From: a virus
Virus record (IMG/VR): IMGVR_UViG_3300049825_000212
Coordinates: 1-20,622 of that record
Direction: 5' to 3' (one strand)
Length of the DNA: 20,622 nucleotides
Shown: positions 1 through 6,324 of the stretch, piece after piece
Layout of the letters: every line of letters begins with the position of its first letter
Numbering within the stretch: position 1 is the first letter of the stretch
Translations under genes and position numbers: made by a program
The notes under the pieces: generated by a model
Database searches by the model: none
What the model was told of the DNA's origin: nothing
What the model saw: the letters and a program-made list of their open reading frames with translations, nothing else

Positions 1-382
1 TGACTTCAGTGTAACCATTCGGGTTAGGCTCTTTCTGCAAGCCAATCTCAAAGCAAAACGGAATGTTGTGCAATTCCGCCGTGTCATTCCATTGGAACTT
101 GCCAAGCACATGACTGTAAGCTGACAACTGCTTGTTGGCAATTTCAACCGTCTTGGGGTTGGTATGGTGAAGGTTCAAGCGGTCAGTGTGCTTTTGACCA
201 GAAAGCGGGCCTTCAATCGGCGTCAATTCAAAGGCGAGATAACCGCCAGTAACCATACCGTTCTTTTCAACGTTGTCGGTATAGCTGTTGACGATAACGC
301 CCTTATACTTGCCAACGGGAAGCCCGCCGCCACCGCCATATTGCGGCGTATGCTGTTGAGCGTTGAATGAATATGCAACCAT
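1..382 (-). CDS. DUF669-family phage protein, 3' end cut by window edge
   Basis: Reading from ATG at 382, the product begins MVAYSFNAQQHTPQYGGGGG and continues LPVGKYKGVIVNSYTDN. This is the start typical of DUF669 proteins: a short F/Y-N-A segment, a flexible Gly patch, then a Pro-x-G-x-Y strand. These proteins are usually encoded beside phage recombination or replication genes and are thought to bind or assist with single-stranded DNA; that role is inferred from context. The last visible residues are QKEPNPNGYTEV, and the gene continues past base 1. I chose ATG 382 because GAAGGA lies nine bases upstream. The frame is open further upstream to another ATG at 550 that overlaps the preceding stop codon (TAATG), so a form with 56 extra N-terminal residues is possible. 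It is the last visible gene of the minus-strand operon. Confidence 0.75.
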   Translation of the reverse strand, partial: MVAYSFNAQQHTPQYGGGGGLPVGKYKGVIVNSYTDNVEKNGMVTGGYLAFELTPIEGPLSGQKHTDRLNLHHTNPKTVEIANKQLSAYSHVLGKFQWNDTAELHNIPFCFEIGLQKEPNPNGYTEV

Positions 383-549
383 GTCTGATAATCCTTCAGT
401 TGTGTTATTGCGTTTGCAATAGGCCACGGCGTATAGTATTTGTTCAGATTGCCAGGCTAGCCGCTTCGCCAGGCGCTCTAAGTCAATGAGCGTTTCACGC
501 TCTATAGCGTCAAGGGCTTTGTCCCTGAATTTGGTTCCACATCGCGGCA

Positions 550-864
550 TTACGCTACGTTGTAAACTTCAAAGGCTTCAAGCCCCTTGGCCTTGCGCCA
601 TTCAACCATTTTGCGGCTGATTTCACAAGCCGACGCCAGCTTTTCAGGGCTAGAGCGCTCGCCAGCATTGACCCGGTATTTGTGGGCAGGGTCAACAATC
701 ATATCAGCGTGAATACTGACGGCGCTAGCTGTATCACCCTTGCGAAGTGCCGCCCACAATGCCACCAAGAAAGGCGCTAGCGGGTCGCGTGCGAGCAAAG
801 TAAACTTTGGTTCGTCAGGCTCCGCTTTCAAATAGCAATCAAGTTCAAGCTGTTCTTCAGCCAT
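550..864 (-). CDS. Hypothetical 104-aa phage protein between Sak4-like ATPase and DUF669 genes
   Basis: The start at 864 sits inside the last codons of the Sak4-like gene (8-base overlap ATGGCTGA), so the product begins MAEEQLELDCYL. Residues about 18-40 read EPKFTLLARDPLAPFLVALW, a pattern I recognise from small proteins in phage recombination operons but cannot assign a function. The C-terminal half (SSPEKLASACEISRKMVEWR) looks helical. No transmembrane segment, zinc site or nucleotide-binding motif is visible. The frame is open upstream to 1104, but that extension lies antisense-free inside the ATPase gene and is Cys/Leu-rich, so I reject it. Its stop (TAA at 550-552) shares a base with an ATG of the next frame. 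Confidence 0.7.
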   Translation of the reverse strand: MAEEQLELDCYLKAEPDEPKFTLLARDPLAPFLVALWAALRKGDTASAVSIHADMIVDPAHKYRVNAGERSSPEKLASACEISRKMVEWRKAKGLEAFEVYNVA

Positions 865-1717
865 TTGCAATACTCCGATTGTAAAGGTCAATCCCGCATG
901 ACTTATAGATTGCGTCAGCGAGATAATTCCAACCATGTTGGGGCGGAATAGGGACAAGGCTAGAAAGCCCATAGCGATTGCCAGCAACCCAACCGGGCTG
1001 ACGGTCAACCGCCAGCATTCGCCCTTGATTGGAGCTAACCGCCTTTTGAAGTTGCTGGCCTTTTTCAGCCTTAAGCACAAACATAGGTTCATGCAAAAAG
1101 CCAACCATATCAGCCCATTGGGTTATGAACTCGCGCTTGCCATAAGTCTTTTGGTTCTTAGGCGAGTGCAAGAGTAAATCCCAAGTGTTATATTCGCCAT
1201 GGGCCGGGTCAACCACAAGCGCCGCGAATACGTGACAAGTGACAATGCAGTTAATGCCACCATACTTGGCCAATTCGTCCATGTAGCGCGTCCAACGGCC
1301 AAACAAGTCATTGGCGACATTGTAAGCCTTGCCGTAACCACCAAGGGCCGCTTCCATAGTCAAGCCAGTTGAATTGCCGGGCCTATAGCTAGGGTCGCTC
1401 CGCAAGCACTTATCATGAATCGCCCGTTCAAGCGCCGTGGCGCTATCCCAAATGATGCTAGACCCGCGCGCAATTTGGCCGCGTTGGGCACCTAGAATTA
1501 GCTCTTGGCAAAGCTGTTCGATTTGCTCCCAAGTTTCAAGCAACGGTGTATGAGCCACTTTCATAGCACCGTAACCCATTTCAAGGGGAACCAAGAGCGC
1601 GCCAGGGGCACCGCAAGCCAGGGTTGTCTTGCCAACCTTTTCAGCGCCAGCGATGACAATACGTTGACCGGCTTGTTGTGCGCCGCCAGTCGAGACAGCG
1701 CCTAGAATGCTATTCAT
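857..1717 (-). CDS. Sak4/RecA-like phage recombination ATPase
   Basis: A 286-aa P-loop ATPase. Walker A is GAEKVGKTT (residues 24-32), followed by the strand ALLVPLEMGYGAM. Walker B is probably GSSIIWDSATAL (Asp about 91), and a further core strand reads NCIVTCHV. This matches the short RecA-core ATPases (Sak4-like) that phages use with a single-strand binding protein for annealing or recombination; the family is known, its use here is inferred from the DUF669 neighbour. The frame also opens at a TTG at 1732, but ATG 1717 overlaps the upstream stop as TAATG and follows a GGGGG-rich stretch, so I use 1717. The gene overlaps the next by eight bases. No truncation is evident. Confidence 0.82.
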   Translation of the reverse strand: MNSILGAVSTGGAQQAGQRIVIAGAEKVGKTTLACGAPGALLVPLEMGYGAMKVAHTPLLETWEQIEQLCQELILGAQRGQIARGSSIIWDSATALERAIHDKCLRSDPSYRPGNSTGLTMEAALGGYGKAYNVANDLFGRWTRYMDELAKYGGINCIVTCHVFAALVVDPAHGEYNTWDLLLHSPKNQKTYGKREFITQWADMVGFLHEPMFVLKAEKGQQLQKAVSSNQGRMLAVDRQPGWVAGNRYGLSSLVPIPPQHGWNYLADAIYKSCGIDLYNRSIANG

Positions 1718-1986
1718 TAGGATTGCCCCCAACCACTACCCGCTTTATAAGCTGGCGCTTCAAGTTCTTTAAACACCAAGCCCTTGCCTTCAAGGTCAAT
1801 GACTTTAATGTCAGGGTGCGACGTTGCATAAGGTTCGTCACCCCATTTGCGGCGCACTTGGATAAAGCCGCCGCTTTCGCCAATGTAAACTTTGCTGTCA
1901 CGCTGATAGAGCTTGACTTGCTTGTGAACACCCTTGGGTTTGCGGATAATCGCTTGCCCGTCTTCTATCAGCGTGAACAGTTCCAT
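1717..1986 (-). CDS. Hypothetical 89-aa protein upstream of Sak4-like ATPase
   Basis: The product starts MELFTLIEDGQAIIRKPKGV and has an alternating pattern of hydrophobic and charged residues (KQVKLYQRDSKVYIGESGG, FIQVRRKWGDEPYATSHPD, IKVIDLEGKGLVFKEL), suggesting a small beta-rich domain. No motif I can name is present. The start codon directly abuts the TAA of the upstream gene with no gap, and its own TAA shares a base with the ATG of the Sak4-like gene, so it is translationally coupled on both sides. That placement suggests a job with the recombination ATPase, but this is inference only. Confidence 0.75.
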   Translation of the reverse strand: MELFTLIEDGQAIIRKPKGVHKQVKLYQRDSKVYIGESGGFIQVRRKWGDEPYATSHPDIKVIDLEGKGLVFKELEAPAYKAGSGWGQS

Positions 1987-2553
1987 TTATTTAGCCTTTG
2001 GTTCTTCAAAAGTGAGTTGGGGCGAAGCGGGCTTAATAGTCAACACTTCGTCAATCAAGTTCCGAATAGCAACTTGAGTTTCGTCGTCGCTGTCAAGCTT
2101 TTCATATTCGGAACCGGAAAGTTCAGGCTTCCACTTAATCAGCCGGTCAAGCAAAAGCCGCGCTTCAGGGCCAAGGGCCATAGTCTTTTCTTCAACGGCT
2201 CGCACCTGGCTTTCAATGCTGATAGCCTTGCCTTCACCGTCAACAGCCTCTTTGTTGCCAAGCGTATAAGTCAGCCCATAAACAAGCTTGACCTTATAGC
2301 CGCCGTTAAGGGCATAACGTTGTGTGCCTTTTTTGGGAGTTGGGAAAAGGGTTGCTGTCACCTTGGCGCGAGCTTCAGCTTCAGCGCTCTTTGCGGTTTC
2401 CAGCACCGGCTTAGCATTAAGCCAAGATTGAATTTCAATGTCGCGCCTAGCAACGAACTCTTCAGGCGTTTCAATGAGTGCGTCAGTTGTTTCAACTGCC
2501 ACTTCAGGCGGCGGGTTGTTATGGCCCATTGAAGGCCAGCCAGTGTTGTTCAT
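1987..2553 (-). CDS. GHN-x-PP-tagged phage protein, first gene of minus operon
   Basis: A 188-aa product beginning MNNTGWPSMGHNNPPPEV. Residues 9-16 carry a GHNNPPP tag also seen near the start of the large terminase in this window. The body has a helical, Ala/Glu-rich segment (VLETAKSAEAEARAKVTATL), then FPTPKKGTQRYALNGGYKVK and LVYGLTYTLGNK, then a helical C-terminus ending LTFEEPKAK. The middle pattern, a helix followed by a Lys-Gly-Thr turn and strands, resembles unannotated proteins of phage recombination operons; I know no function. ATG 2553 is preceded by AGGGA with eight bases of spacing. The frame stays open upstream to 2646, but that part crosses the perfect inverted repeat at 2583-2640 and is rejected. 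A copy of the leader motif AACCGGGCAA lies on this strand at 2574-2583. Confidence 0.78.
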   Translation of the reverse strand: MNNTGWPSMGHNNPPPEVAVETTDALIETPEEFVARRDIEIQSWLNAKPVLETAKSAEAEARAKVTATLFPTPKKGTQRYALNGGYKVKLVYGLTYTLGNKEAVDGEGKAISIESQVRAVEEKTMALGPEARLLLDRLIKWKPELSGSEYEKLDSDDETQVAIRNLIDEVLTIKPASPQLTFEEPKAK

Positions 2554-2573
2554 GTGGGAAGTCCCTAAATAAG

Positions 2574-2583
2574 TTGCCCGGTT
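2574..2583 (-). promoter_or_regulatory. Leader motif AACCGGGCAA, copy 1
   Basis: On the minus strand this reads AACCGGGCAA and ends 20 bases before ATG 2553. The same ten bases recur at 8042, 9594, 10407 and 17449, always in sense with the following gene. Function unknown. Confidence 0.5.
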
Positions 2584-2640
2584 CGCCACCAAAGGGAAAT
2601 GAACGCGGCTACACGTTCGAACCGTTCCCTTTGGTGGCGA
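2583..2640. repeat. 16-bp perfect inverted repeat in divergent intergenic region
   Basis: The left arm TCGCCACCAAAGGGAA (2583-2598) and right arm TTCCCTTTGGTGGCGA (2625-2640) pair perfectly around a 26-base loop. The loop holds a second short inverted repeat, GAACG (2601-2605) with CGTTC (2614-2618), and the 8-bp palindrome GTTCGAAC (2615-2622). No T-run follows on either strand, so a simple terminator is unlikely. It lies between divergent genes and could be a cruciform, an operator or part of a replication origin. Confidence 0.8.
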
Positions 2641-2641
2641 C

Positions 2642-2678
2642 TGCACTTAGGCACGGTGGCAAAGCGCCGTCAAGTGCA
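2642..2678. repeat. Second, imperfect hairpin beside the 16-bp inverted repeat
   Basis: TGCACTT (2642-2648) pairs with AAGTGCA (2672-2678). Inside it ACGGTG (2653-2658) pairs with CGCCGT (2665-2670) with one G-T wobble, leaving a GCAAAG loop. Two adjacent strong dyads in a 220-base gap between divergent operons suggest a control or origin region. Confidence 0.6.
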
Positions 2679-2768
2679 AAAGATTATTTTGCTAACCGTC
2701 TTGCGCAGTTCGATTAGCCGTGGCAGCTAGAGCGCGAAGCGGTGCGCCGTGTCGCGACAATCGGGCAA

Positions 2769-2777
2769 TTATCCACA
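2769..2777 (+). promoter_or_regulatory. Perfect DnaA box TTATCCACA
   Basis: TTATCCACA matches the DnaA-box consensus TTATNCACA exactly. Its final A is the first base of the start codon of the HTH gene, 216 bases before the primase-polymerase gene. DnaA bound here could serve replication initiation or repress the HTH gene. I noticed no second exact box nearby. Confidence 0.45.
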
Positions 2778-2974
2778 TGACTTCCAATCTGTTAAAGACA
2801 ACGCTACTGTTGCTAGACGCAACCGCCCTTGACGATTGGAAACGGCTAGCTAAAGAGCTTGACGTTACTGTTGGTTGGTTGCGTCAGTTGGCCAACGGTG
2901 AAATTAAAGAGCCTGGCGTTAATAAAATTGAACGGCTCTATAGCGCGCTATCTGGCAAAACAGTTAAACTTTAA
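2777..2974 (+). CDS. Small Cro/XRE-like helix-turn-helix protein
   Basis: A 65-aa protein. Residues about 20-58 (DWKRLAKELDVTVGWLRQLA, then NGEIKEPGVNKIERLYSALS) have the layout of a Cro/C1-type helix-turn-helix: a first helix, a V-T-V-G-W-L recognition region, then a P-x-V-N-x-I-x-x-L helix. It is likely a DNA-binding regulator, possibly acting on the dyads just upstream. The start at 2777 is weakly supported by a Shine-Dalgarno site; an in-frame GTG at 2720 would add 19 Arg-rich residues with no homologous look, so I prefer 2777. It precedes the primase-polymerase gene by 18 bases and is probably co-transcribed with it. Confidence 0.7.
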   Translation: MTSNLLKTTLLLLDATALDDWKRLAKELDVTVGWLRQLANGEIKEPGVNKIERLYSALSGKTVKL

Positions 2975-2992
2975 GCCGGATAGGGGCGGGCT

Positions 2993-5437
2993 TTGTTCAA
3001 CAACATTCCACATGAATTGCGTGAATACAACCAATGGATTGTTTGGCGGCTTGAAGAAAAGCCTGGCACAAGCAAGCCCACAAAGGTTCCGTATATAGCG
3101 CGCCCTAATGCGGGCAAAGCAAGTGTCATTGATCCTAGCACTTGGGTTAGTTTTGAAGACGTGCTTAAAGCTCCGCTGACGTGTCAAGGCATTGTGCCTT
3201 GGGATTATGACAAAGAGCGCCCTAGCAAATCGGTTGGCGAAACTGGCTTTAGCGGCATTGGCTTTGTGTTCACCGCAAGCGACCCGTTCACTGGCATTGA
3301 CCTTGACGACACACATGGCGACGTTGAAGCCTATGAACGTCAGCTTAAGATTTTCCACGAATTTAACAGCTATAGCGAGCTAAGCCCAAGCGGTAACGGC
3401 GTTCACATTATCGTCAAAGGCGTCTTGCCACATGGGCGGCGGCGGGCTGAAATAGAACTGTATTCAGCCGAACGATATTTCACCATGACTGGCAACGTTC
3501 AACGCCAGGCCCCGATTGCGGAGCGCCAAGAGCTATTGCAATTGCTCTTTGACCAAATGGGCGGCGCGGCTAAGGTTTACACCGTCAATGACGACAAAGA
3601 GCAAAAGCACACTGACGAAGAAATTATTGCTATGGCTGCTAGCGCGGGCAATGGCGAGAAATTTGGCAAGCTTCACCGTGGCGAGTGGCAGGGCGATTAT
3701 CCTAGCCAGTCTGAAGCTGACATTGCTTATGTTGACATTGTTGCTTTCTATACCCAAAACCTAGAGCAAATCCGGCGCTTGTTCAGGGTCAGCGCTTTAG
3801 GCCAAACGCCTAAAGACAACTATGAACACCGTGGCGACCGTGCTGCATATGTTGAATATATGGTGCGAAAGTCGTTTGACCGGCAATTGCCTAAAGTTGA
3901 CCCTGAAGGCTTGCGCTTGTTAATGGCTAAGCTAATGGCCAACGGTGCGACGGCGGAACCGGGCGGAAACGCCGCCGCACCGGGCATTGGGAGCGAAAGG
4001 AACTCGACCGCCGCCAACGAACCATTGCCCGGCCCTAGCGCCCGCGTCAATCCGTTTCCGCCAGGGCTGCTAGGTGAAGTCGCACAATTTATTATGGACG
4101 TTTCACCGCGCCCGGTTCCGCAAATCGCCCTAGCTGGCGCTATCGCCCTATTGAGCGGCATAACAGGCCGGGCTTACAATGTCAGTGGCACCGGCCTGAA
4201 CCAATACGTTTTGCTAATGGCCACAACTGGCAGCGGCAAAGACGCCATTGCTTCAGGCATTGCCAAGCTAATGACAGCGGTTAGTCATAGCGTGCCAGCC
4301 GCCAACGACTTTCGCGGGCCTGGCGAGTTGGTTAGCTCCGCTGGCTTAATTAAGTGGTTGGACAAGAAACCGGCTGTCATAAGCATTCTTGGTGAAATTG
4401 GCATTATGCTTCAGCAAATGGCCAGCATAACGGCTAACCCACACCTTAAAGGGCTTCAGCGTACGTTGCTGCAAATGTATTCCAAGAGCGGGCACGGCGA
4501 AATGTTTGACCCGTCAGCCTATTCAGACAAAGAGAAAAACACCGGCTTTATTCATAGCCCTTCGCTGACTATCATTGGTGAAACGGTGCCACATACCTTT
4601 TATGAAATGCTTGACGATAACATAATTGCCAGTGGCCTGTTGCCGCGTTTCCTGACGTTTGAATATATCGGTTCGCGCGGCTATTTGATTAAGGGACGTG
4701 AAACCGTCCAACCTTCGTTTGCTCTTGTGCAACAGTTGGCTGACCTTTGCGCTGGCTGTCTAACGCTGTCACACAATGCCAATGTGCATAACGTGCCATT
4801 TGAAGACGAAGCCCAAACAACCTTTGACGAATTTGACCGTTGGACAACTGACCAAATCAATTCAGCCAAGAGCGAGACACTAAAGCAATTGTGGAACCGG
4901 GCGCACCTGAAGGCGATGAAGCTTGCCGCCGTGTGCGCCGTTGGTATCAATCCCCTTCAGCCCGTCATAACCATGAATGAAACCATGTGGGCAACCAAGC
5001 TAGTCGTTGACCAAACCAACGCACTAATTGGCCGCTTTGAAGCTGGCGAGATTGGTTCACAAGCTGGCAATGAAGTGTCGCAAGTCAATGAGATTATCAA
5101 AGCCATTGGCACAACGATTAACAGCCCGTTTGAACGTTACAGCAAATTTGGCGACACTGAAGAAATGCACCGCGACGGCGTTGTTACGCATTCGCACGCC
5201 GCCAGGCGCGTTCAAGCTATGGCGTGCTTCAGGCATGACAGGTTTGGCGCAACCAACGCAATCAAGCGAGCTATTGCCACTTTGCTAGAGAATGACGAAT
5301 TGCGCGAAATTCCCAAGGCTCAAATGCAAGCCAAATATGGCCGGTCAGCCAAAGCTTACGTTGTCGCAATGCCTTTGCGTTTCGTTGAAGCAGCCAAGAA
5401 ATATGCCGCTGCAATCGAAAAAGAAAAGGGCGGCTGA
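2993..5437 (+). CDS. NrS-1-like primase-polymerase fused to DUF3987 helicase-like domain
   Basis: An 814-aa replication protein. Residues 1-190 look like an archaeo-eukaryotic primase/polymerase domain of the NrS-1 type. The opening is MFNNIPHELREYNQWIVW, metal-binding acids lie in GIDLDD (101-106), SGNGVHIIVKG (133-143) carries the nucleotide-binding His, and ELYSAERYFTMTGN (155-168) follows. Residues about 205-300 resemble the small helix-bundle region of that polymerase. A Gly/Ala/Pro linker (about 318-350) leads to a DUF3987 P-loop ATPase with Walker A TTGSGKD (411-417), a downstream ILGEIG acid and GLLPRFL as a possible arginine finger. The start is TTG at 2993, supported by TAGGGG six bases upstream and by the family-like N-terminus; no upstream ATG fits. 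Together it should prime, extend and possibly unwind phage DNA. It converges with a minus-strand unit whose terminator overlaps its stop codon. Confidence 0.85.
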   Translation: MFNNIPHELREYNQWIVWRLEEKPGTSKPTKVPYIARPNAGKASVIDPSTWVSFEDVLKAPLTCQGIVPWDYDKERPSKSVGETGFSGIGFVFTASDPFTGIDLDDTHGDVEAYERQLKIFHEFNSYSELSPSGNGVHIIVKGVLPHGRRRAEIELYSAERYFTMTGNVQRQAPIAERQELLQLLFDQMGGAAKVYTVNDDKEQKHTDEEIIAMAASAGNGEKFGKLHRGEWQGDYPSQSEADIAYVDIVAFYTQNLEQIRRLFRVSALGQTPKDNYEHRGDRAAYVEYMVRKSFDRQLPKVDPEGLRLLMAKLMANGATAEPGGNAAAPGIGSERNSTAANEPLPGPSARVNPFPPGLLGEVAQFIMDVSPRPVPQIALAGAIALLSGITGRAYNVSGTGLNQYVLLMATTGSGKDAIASGIAKLMTAVSHSVPAANDFRGPGELVSSAGLIKWLDKKPAVISILGEIGIMLQQMASITANPHLKGLQRTLLQMYSKSGHGEMFDPSAYSDKEKNTGFIHSPSLTIIGETVPHTFYEMLDDNIIASGLLPRFLTFEYIGSRGYLIKGRETVQPSFALVQQLADLCAGCLTLSHNANVHNVPFEDEAQTTFDEFDRWTTDQINSAKSETLKQLWNRAHLKAMKLAAVCAVGINPLQPVITMNETMWATKLVVDQTNALIGRFEAGEIGSQAGNEVSQVNEIIKAIGTTINSPFERYSKFGDTEEMHRDGVVTHSHAARRVQAMACFRHDRFGATNAIKRAIATLLENDELREIPKAQMQAKYGRSAKAYVVAMPLRFVEAAKKYAAAIEKEKGG

Positions 5438-5448
5438 AGCGCCGCCCT
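5416..5448 (-). terminator. Intrinsic terminator for the minus-strand unit 5472-5895
   Basis: AGGGCGGC (5427-5434) and GCCGCCCT (5441-5448) form an 8-bp GC stem with a 6-base loop. Read on the minus strand the stem is followed by TTTTCTTTTTCG, the classic U-tract. It therefore ends transcription of the two small minus genes and lies inside the last codons of the polymerase gene (stop TGA at 5435). On the plus strand no T-run follows. Confidence 0.75.
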
Positions 5449-5471
5449 AGTCCCTGACATTGTTGGTGCTG

Positions 5472-5702
5472 CTAGCATGGGCCTTGTTCAATGCTTATGA
5501 AGCTAGCCCATTCACCTTTGCGCCAATCATAGTGGCCAATCTCTAGCTTGTGAAACTGGCTTTCATGGCGCATTGACCATGCTTGCTTGTGCGCGAGCGA
5601 ATAAGACACAAACCCTATATCCCAAGCTAAAGTTAGCTTGCCTTCAGTGTCTTGGTCAATAATCCAAAACAAAGGTGGGGTTGGTGCTGACTGTCTAGCC
5701 AT
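5472..5702 (-). CDS. Hypothetical 76-aa protein
   Basis: Starts MARQSAPTPPLFWIIDQDTE at ATG 5702, which follows AAAGG with good spacing (8). The product is rich in aromatic residues (five Trp) and ends HYDWRKGEWASFISIEQGPC, with no recognisable motif. An in-frame extension upstream to 5792 runs through the neighbouring gene and is not used. It is the second gene of a short minus-strand unit that ends at the terminator at 5448-5416. Confidence 0.6.
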   Translation of the reverse strand: MARQSAPTPPLFWIIDQDTEGKLTLAWDIGFVSYSLAHKQAWSMRHESQFHKLEIGHYDWRKGEWASFISIEQGPC

Positions 5703-5730
5703 TATCTTTACCTTTCGTGTTGTGCCCACA

Positions 5731-5895
5731 TTAGGCGGTGTAATAGTTAACGGCAAAAGTAACCACAATCTTGCGATTGCTTTTAAGACCAATCCAAGAG
5801 CGGCGAACCGTTATGCGGGCTTTCGCTTCATTTGAAAGAGATTGCTTGAAAGCTTCAGCTTCAGCTTTGGTTGAGAAGTCTTTGAAGTTCCGCAT
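5731..5895 (-). CDS. Hypothetical basic 54-aa protein
   Basis: A short frame from ATG 5895 to TAA 5731: MRNFKDFSTKAEAEAFKQSL then SNEAKARITVRRSWIGLKSN and a C-terminus ending VVTFAVNYYTA. CGGAG lies eight bases before the start. The charge is clearly basic and the pattern is one helix followed by two beta strands, a plausible small nucleic-acid-binding or inhibitor protein, but no family is recognised. It is the first gene downstream of the minus-strand promoter at 5922-5950, and 28 bases separate it from the next gene. Confidence 0.6.
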   Translation of the reverse strand: MRNFKDFSTKAEAEAFKQSLSNEAKARITVRRSWIGLKSNRKIVVTFAVNYYTA

Positions 5896-5921
5896 TGCTC
5901 TAACTCCGTCTTGATAACTGG

Positions 5922-5950
5922 CTTTTAAGCTGGCTAGCTGAAGCTGTCAA
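5922..5950 (-). promoter_or_regulatory. Minus-strand sigma70-type promoter
   Basis: On the minus strand TTGACA is followed, after 17 bases, by TAAAAG (4 of 6 to TATAAT). It would drive the genes at 5895 and 5702. Its -35 box lies within an 18-bp sequence repeated in inverted orientation at 6325-6342. Confidence 0.55.
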
Positions 5951-5961
5951 CAGCTAATTTG
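5944..5961 (-). repeat. Left copy of 18-bp inverted promoter repeat
   Basis: On the minus strand this reads CAAATTAGCTGTTGACAG, identical over 18 bases to plus-strand 6325-6342. The two copies face away from each other and bracket about 360 bp of AT-rich DNA. Each contains a TTGACA -35 box, so it may combine promoter and operator. Confidence 0.75.
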
Positions 5962-6051
5962 CGTTATGGGTTTCCCCATGCCGATAAATCGCCCTATTTT
6001 TTAATTCGGGCATTTTTCGCGTATAATGGGGATATGTTGAAGATATAAGGC

Positions 6052-6068
6052 GAGAATGGCTGTTTTCC
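6052..6068 (+). repeat. Direct repeat, copy A
   Basis: GAGAATGGCTGTTTTCC, matching 6230-6246 with one T/G difference. The copies lie 178 bases apart inside the AT-rich control region. Confidence 0.6.
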
Positions 6069-6229
6069 GCCAAATATAACGATATAACAAATATAATGGT
6101 ATAAGAGAGAAAGAGAGGGTATTCCCATAATTCGGGCAATTAAAATTCATCCGACTTATTAAATAGCCCGACTTAATTTAGGCCATTTCTCCCTAGTATT
6201 ATATTTATTATATTGTTATATTTTCTATA

Positions 6230-6246
6230 GAGAATGGCGGTTTTCC
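6230..6246 (+). repeat. Direct repeat, copy B
   Basis: GAGAATGGCGGTTTTCC, one mismatch from 6052-6068. It may be a binding site for a phage regulator or initiator. Confidence 0.6.
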
Positions 6247-6324
6247 AGGGTTTGCGCCGTATAATGGCCCTATTAAATCTGATATACGCGCTGAAGCGAG
6301 ACTAGCCCGCGCCAGGTTGAACTT

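Larger units (their letters stand above)
2554..2776. other. Divergent intergenic region, candidate origin or switch
   Basis: No convincing gene is seen here. It contains the leader motif, two hairpins and, at its right edge, a perfect DnaA box. It separates the minus-strand recombination operon from the plus-strand HTH and primase-polymerase genes. On the minus strand a TTGACG at 2668-2673 could be a -35 box, but the matching -10 is poor, so promoters here are uncertain. Confidence 0.4.

Noticed and set aside
466-480. 15-base repeat TCGCCAGGCGCTCTA also found at 11083-11097
   Set aside because: One exact 15-mer pair is near chance level for this length; the first lies in coding sequence and the second in a terminator region, with no shared context. 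Not an attachment site on present evidence.
1678-2532. 284-codon plus-strand frame opposite the recombination operon
   Set aside because: Lies antisense to two tightly coupled minus-strand genes, Phe/Arg/Asn-rich, no ribosome site.
5954-6139. 61-codon minus-strand open frame in the AT-rich region with a hydrophobic stretch
   Set aside because: It runs through the short repeats and the 18-bp inverted repeat, lacks a convincing ribosome site, and lies upstream of the minus promoter, so it would not be on that transcript.
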